This document shows, one piece after another, positions 4,831 through 7,577 of a stretch of 7,577 nucleotides of DNA; positions within the stretch are counted from its first letter, which is position 1; every line of letters starts with the position of its first letter. The translations under genes and the position numbers were made by a program. The stretch spans positions 1 through 7,577 of the forward strand of contig JAFKFE010000396.1 of assembly GCA_017308345.1 (NCBI GenBank). Direction: 5' to 3'. Below the pieces are notes generated by a model. That model worked only from the letters and a program-made list of their open reading frames with translations, ran no database searches and was not told where the DNA came from. This DNA comes from Alphaproteobacteria bacterium (GTDB lineage Bacteria; Pseudomonadota; Alphaproteobacteria; Rhizobiales; Rhizobiaceae).

Positions 4831-5547
4831 TCAGCCGGCGCCAGTCAGTTCCACGGCCGTGCGCACGCGGGCAAGCACTTCGCTGAGCATCTCGTGCATC
4901 GCCTCGCGCGCCCCGGCCGGGTCGCCAGCCTCGATCGCTTTCAGCACCTTGCCGTGCGCGTCGAGGTCGCCCACCGGCTGGCCGAACAGCGCATTGGTGG
5001 TCGGCACGCTGTATTGCAGAGCGGTGTGGATCAGCGCCGAGAGCGGCAGGAAGAAGCGGTTGCCGGTGGCGGCAAGCACCGCTTCATGGAAGGCGGCGTC
5101 CGACAGTACCGGATCGCCCTGGCCCAGGGATGCGGCGCGCATCGCCTCGAAGGCCTCGCGGATGGCGGCGATTTCGTTGGTGTCGTTGCGGTTCGCGGCG
5201 AGTGCCGCCGCCTCGCATTCGAAGGCCAGGCGCACTTCCAGGAGCTCGGCGATGAAGTGGCGCGGCGTGGCGCTCTCGCGCAGCCAGCCCAGCACCGAGG
5301 GGTCGAGAAAATTCCAGTCCTTCAGCGGGCGGATACGCGAGCCACGTCGCGGGCGGGTGACCAGCAGGCCCTTGGCCCACAGGATCTTCACCGCTTCGCG
5401 GGCAGCGCTGCGGCTGGCGCCGAAGCGGGCGCAAATCTCCTCCTCGCCAAGCAAGGTCGCGCCGGGCGGAAACAGCCCGCCTAGAATCTCGCGGCCAAGA
5501 CTATTGGTTATCTCATCGGTCACCGACGAGGTCTGGTCGCCTGCCAT
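4831..5547 (-). CDS. GntR-family regulator, FadR subfamily with FCD domain (DgoR-like)
   Basis: 238 residues. The N-terminal winged helix spans about 10-75, with LGEEEICARFGASRSAAREAVKIL and then the wing TRPRRGSRI. The linker KDWNFLDPSVLGWL (76-89) is typical of the DgoR/galactonate-type branch. An all-helical FCD ligand domain follows to the end. FCD metal-site residues visible are D150 and H154 (SDAAFHEAVL) and H198 (DAHGKVL). At the usual third-histidine position there is M220, with H218 nearby; from memory E. coli DgoR also has a methionine there, so this may be a subgroup trait. Such proteins repress sugar-acid catabolism until a sugar acid binds. The gene is divergent from the idonate/gluconate dehydrogenase genes, its likely targets. 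ATG at 5547 has only a weak GGGA upstream. Confidence 0.92.
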   Translation of the reverse strand: MAGDQTSSVTDEITNSLGREILGGLFPPGATLLGEEEICARFGASRSAAREAVKILWAKGLLVTRPRRGSRIRPLKDWNFLDPSVLGWLRESATPRHFIAELLEVRLAFECEAAALAANRNDTNEIAAIREAFEAMRAASLGQGDPVLSDAAFHEAVLAATGNRFFLPLSALIHTALQYSVPTTNALFGQPVGDLDAHGKVLKAIEAGDPAGAREAMHEMLSEVLARVRTAVELTGAG

Positions 5548-5627
5548 TTGTCCCGGCCCATTCGAGTCTGCCAGCCCAGTGATGAACGGTCAGGTTGATA
5601 CCTCACCGAACCAGTGGTGTCCATATC

Positions 5628-5647
5628 ATCTGATTTGTCAGATAAAT
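5628..5647. promoter_or_regulatory. Candidate GntR/FadR-type operator
   Basis: Two overlapping symmetries fall in the gntR-idnO intergenic region. One is ATCTGA-TTTG-TCAGAT (5628-5643), arms perfect. The other is ATTTGTC-A-GATAAAT (5633-5647), six of seven pairs. The second contains TTGTCAGATAA, which fits the FadR-subfamily consensus TNGTNNNACNA at all but one position. It lies about 80 bases upstream of the gntR start, so it could serve both divergent units. Confidence 0.55.
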
Positions 5648-5677
5648 TGTTGAAGCCGCTACGGTTTTCCTGCTAGA

Positions 5678-5776
5678 TCAGGATGATGATTTCGTTGAAT
5701 CGTCATCCTGACCCAGCTCTGTGTTGGAGCATGATCCTTTCCGAAACCGGTTCCCATTTTTCGGGATCATGCTCCA
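5678..5776. repeat. RIME-like composite palindromic intergenic element
   Basis: Two large hairpins in tandem. The first pairs 5678-5691 with 5698-5711 (outer TCAGGATGA / TCATCCTGA, 13 of 14 pairs, 6-base loop). The second has perfect 13-bp arms TGGAGCATGATCC (5725-5737) and GGATCATGCTCCA (5764-5776) around an interior with CCGAAACCGGTTCCC and TTTTTCGG. This pair of modules, and the GAGCATGATC...CGAAA...TTTTCGG...GATCATGCTC core in particular, matches my memory of the rhizobial intergenic mosaic elements (RIME) found many times per Rhizobium or Mesorhizobium genome. It sits between the putative operator and the idnD remnant. Confidence 0.75.
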
Positions 5777-5796
5777 GCCATGGGGCCAGAAATCCG

Positions 5797-5979
5797 GGCG
5801 AAGCGGCAGAGCTGCCGATCTCGATGATCGTCACCAGGGAAGTCGTTTTGAAAAACAGCTTCCGCCTCGACGTCGCGCCACGGCCCAGCGACAAGCTGCC
5901 GCTCGCCCAAGCGCGAAAAGCCTTCGAACTGGCCAGCGACAAACCGCAATCGATGAAGGTGCAAATTGCGTTCCACTGA
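5797..5979 (+). pseudogene. idnD: Remnant of L-idonate 5-dehydrogenase (3' end only, internally deleted)
   Basis: The reading frame that ends at the TGA at 5977-5979 carries the C-terminal signature of zinc-type L-idonate/sorbitol-like dehydrogenases: ELPISMIVTREVVLKNSFR, then LDVAPRPSDKLPLAQARKAF, then ELASDKPQSMKVQIAF. Intact enzymes have roughly 340 residues, so more than four fifths, including the zinc and NAD sites, is missing. Between SFR and LDV about 20 residues that intact relatives carry (an EEF...AVELIG type segment) also appear deleted in frame. The frame does run back to an ATG at 5683, but that part is repeat-element sequence. The last 14 bases overlap the start of the SDR gene, the tight idnD-idnO arrangement expected of a former operon. 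Any peptide made would have no enzyme activity. Confidence 0.7.
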
Positions 5980-6748
5980 TTATCTCGGCCGTCTCTTCGG
6001 CCTCGAAGGCAGGCATGCATTCGTCACCGGCGCCAGCCGCGGGCTGGGCCTCGCCTTCGCCGAAGCGCTGGCCGCCGCCGGTGCCCGCGTCACCATAGGC
6101 GGCCGCAAGGCCGGCGAGATCAAGGCCGCCGGCGACCGTTTGCGCGCCGGGGGCTACTCGGTGGCGGAAGCGGTGATCGACGTGACCGACACGCAGTCGG
6201 TCGACGCGGCGATCGCGGCGAGCGAAGCCGGCACCGGGCCGATCGACATCCTCATCAACAATGCCGGCATCCAGCGCCGCGCGCCGCTGGAGACTTTTTC
6301 CGACGCCGACTGGGACGCGCTGATGGCGACCAATCTCGACGGCGTGTTCAAGGTCAGCCGCGCCACGGCGAAGGGGATGATCAAGCGCGGCAGGGGCGTC
6401 ATCATCAACGTCTCGTCGGTGCAGAGCGTGCTCGCCCGCCCCTCGATCGCGCCCTACGCGGCGAGCAAGGGCGCGATCACCATGCTGACCAAGTCGATGG
6501 CCGGCGAATGGGGCCAGCACGGCGTGCGCGTCAACGCCATCGCGCCCGGCTATTTCAAGACCGAGCTCAATGCGGCCCTGGTCGCCGACGAGAAATTCTC
6601 AACCTGGCTCACCGGCCGCACGCCGATGCGGCGCTGGGGCGACGTGGAGGAACTGGCGGGCGCGGCGGTGTTCCTGGCGTCGGATGCGGCAAGCTTCGTG
6701 ACGGGGCAGACGCTGCTGGTCGATGGCGGGATCACGAGCGTGCTGTGA
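5966..6748 (+). CDS. idnO: SDR-family gluconate 5-dehydrogenase-like oxidoreductase
   Basis: 260 residues, classical short-chain dehydrogenase. The nucleotide-binding TGASRGLG is at 21-28, NNAG at 98-101, and the catalytic set is S151 (NVSSVQS), Y164 and K168 (YAASK). The C-terminal PGYFKTE and GQTLLVDGG complete the family pattern. The opening DYLGRLFGLEGRHAFVTGASRGLG is characteristic of gluconate 5-dehydrogenases, which interconvert 5-keto-D-gluconate and D-gluconate with NAD(P)H in the cytoplasm. I start it at TTG 5966, with GAAGG at 5955-5959 six bases upstream; there is no ATG or GTG near a plausible N-terminus. It overlaps the end of the idnD remnant by 14 bases, so it was probably translationally coupled. 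With idnD gone it would still handle 5-ketogluconate. A 3-oxoacyl-ACP reductase-like role is a less likely alternative. Confidence 0.88.
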   Translation: MRSTDYLGRLFGLEGRHAFVTGASRGLGLAFAEALAAAGARVTIGGRKAGEIKAAGDRLRAGGYSVAEAVIDVTDTQSVDAAIAASEAGTGPIDILINNAGIQRRAPLETFSDADWDALMATNLDGVFKVSRATAKGMIKRGRGVIINVSSVQSVLARPSIAPYAASKGAITMLTKSMAGEWGQHGVRVNAIAPGYFKTELNAALVADEKFSTWLTGRTPMRRWGDVEELAGAAVFLASDAASFVTGQTLLVDGGITSVL

Positions 6749-6776
6749 GGGGAAGCGCGAGGCTTGGCGGTTCCCC
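6749..6776. terminator. Hairpin between convergent SDR and Gfo/Idh genes
   Basis: GGGGAA (6749-6754), directly after the SDR stop codon, pairs with TTCCCC (6771-6776) around a 16-base GC-rich loop. It lies in the 41-base gap between two convergent genes, where a two-way terminator is expected. The stem is short and no T-run follows. Confidence 0.4.
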
Positions 6777-6789
6777 GCGTCCCCGCAGG

Positions 6790-7577
6790 TCAGCCCCCAT
6801 ACGACCGCTGATAGACCTGATCGATGATTTCGTGCACCGCCAGAGCGCTGTCGCCGCGAGGCAGCGGCCCCCCGGACCCGATATCGTCGATGAAGGATGA
6901 GACGCATCGTTTCCACGCCGCCGTCAGGTCGGAATGATCGCCGGCCACCGCCATGGGCCGCGAATTCAGATCGGCATCGAAATAGTGCAGAGGCTGCTGG
7001 TCGCCATTGGCTTCGGGCCAGTAATCCAGCCCGCCTTTGTCGCCGATGACGCGCACGCGGTTCTCGTCGGGGCCGGCATAGGCCCAGGCCACATCGCATC
7101 TTATCTCGACACCCTTGTCCGAACGCAGACAAAGGCTCGCCCGATCCTCGACATCGAATTGGGTTTCGGGCGTCTCGACCGGCTGATGCGGGCTCCAGTC
7201 GCCGAGCCCTTTGCCAAGGAGACCGAAGCTGCGCCAGATGCGTGAATCAGTCACGGCGGCGCCTGCGCTCCCGGACAGCCACAAAGCCAGATCGATGACA
7301 TGCGGGCCGAGGTCCGCCAGCACGCCGCCGCCCGCCGTCCGCCTGCGGGTGAACCAGGTTCCGAAACCGGGGATGCCGGCTCGCCGCAGCATGCTCACCT
7401 CGACGGTCTGAACATTGCCGATGCGGCCGGCCTCGATGATTTCCCTCATGAACCGCATGGACGGCCGGTGGCGCTGTGGCAGGTTGACGGCGAAGCCGAC
7501 ACCCGCGGCCGAGGCGCCATTCACCATCGCCCGGGCATCCTCGAGCGACGTCGCGAGCGGCTTTTCCATCAAGATGT
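6790..7577 (-). CDS. Gfo/Idh/MocA-family oxidoreductase (5' end beyond right edge)
   Basis: About 262 residues are visible; the N-terminal Rossmann nucleotide-binding region (about 90-100 residues) lies beyond the window. The first visible codons read ILMEKPLATSLEDA, the EKP motif whose lysine is catalytic, so an apparent start there (TTG or ATG) is internal and not real. The C-terminal domain has RTAGGGVLADLGPHVIDLALWLSG, in which the D and H four residues apart (DLGPH) match the catalytic Asp/His pair of inositol-dehydrogenase-type enzymes. These enzymes oxidise or reduce sugars, polyols or inositols with NAD(P); the substrate here cannot be told. The gene converges on the SDR gene and so is in a different transcription unit. 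The stop is TGA at 6792-6790, after RSYGG. Confidence 0.9.
   Translation of the reverse strand, partial: ILMEKPLATSLEDARAMVNGASAAGVGFAVNLPQRHRPSMRFMREIIEAGRIGNVQTVEVSMLRRAGIPGFGTWFTRRRTAGGGVLADLGPHVIDLALWLSGSAGAAVTDSRIWRSFGLLGKGLGDWSPHQPVETPETQFDVEDRASLCLRSDKGVEIRCDVAWAYAGPDENRVRVIGDKGGLDYWPEANGDQQPLHYFDADLNSRPMAVAGDHSDLTAAWKRCVSSFIDDIGSGGPLPRGDSALAVHEIIDQVYQRSYGG

Noticed and set aside
4859..5653. 264-codon plus-strand frame opposite gntR
   Set aside because: Ser/Arg/Ala-rich shadow of the gntR gene with no family features.
5678..5776. Insertion sequence or transposon end
   Set aside because: No transposase frame or target-site duplication was seen; the structure fits a small dispersed palindromic repeat.
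5683..5796. Upstream part of the frame that ends in the idnD remnant, as a real N-terminus
   Set aside because: These codons lie in the RIME-like repeat and encode nothing like a dehydrogenase; the ATG at 5683 is inside a hairpin arm.
5831..6520. 229-codon minus-strand frame opposite the SDR gene
   Set aside because: Antisense Arg/His/Gly-rich shadow; the SDR frame has every catalytic motif.
7567..7572. TTG/ATG near the right edge as the start of the Gfo/Idh gene
   Set aside because: The codons belong to the internal ILMEKP motif, so the true start must be about 90-100 codons further out.

Overview
The window looks like chromosomal DNA from a high-GC alphaproteobacterium of the Rhizobiales, most like Mesorhizobium. 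This rests on recall of protein types and of characteristic intergenic repeats (a RIME-like mosaic element; a CTCCCCC/GGGGGAG hairpin), plus a match to the general-stress (EcfG) promoter consensus. No database search was possible.

Layout. (1) Positions 1-700, minus strand: an ArsR-family metal-sensing repressor, then, 25 bases on, an ATM1/HMT1-type ABC exporter cut by the left edge. A near-perfect 27-base palindrome covers the arsR start codon and is a strong candidate for its operator. (2) 812-2261, minus: a membrane-anchored LysM envelope protein that is open in two overlapping frames. Removing one base near 1598-1600 restores a single 482-codon gene. (3) 2382-2993, plus: a LOG-family (TIGR00730) nucleotide phosphoribohydrolase, divergent from the LysM gene. 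(4) 3069-3956, minus: a CatR/BenM-like LysR regulator, divergent from a small muconolactone-isomerase-family protein (4068-4358). (5) 4359-4830: a region without long genes that holds a cluster of inverted repeats, then an EcfG-type promoter and a 27-residue membrane microprotein with a good ribosome binding site. (6) 4831-6748: a sugar-acid locus. A DgoR-like GntR/FCD repressor is divergent from a gluconate 5-dehydrogenase-type SDR (idnO-like), and between them lie a FadR-type operator, a RIME-like repeat and the decayed 3' end of an L-idonate 5-dehydrogenase gene. (7) 6790-7577, minus: a Gfo/Idh/MocA oxidoreductase that runs off the right edge, convergent with the SDR.

How the genes relate. 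arsR and the exporter look like one metal- or thiol-stress operon. The GntR regulator probably controls the SDR and once also controlled the idonate dehydrogenase, which is now reduced to about 60 codons. The Gfo/Idh gene is probably another sugar or polyol dehydrogenase, but nothing shows that it is co-regulated. No phage, transposase, CRISPR, tRNA or rRNA was seen, and no clearly new multi-gene system. The best candidates for something undescribed are the stress-promoter microprotein and the structured stretch upstream of it.
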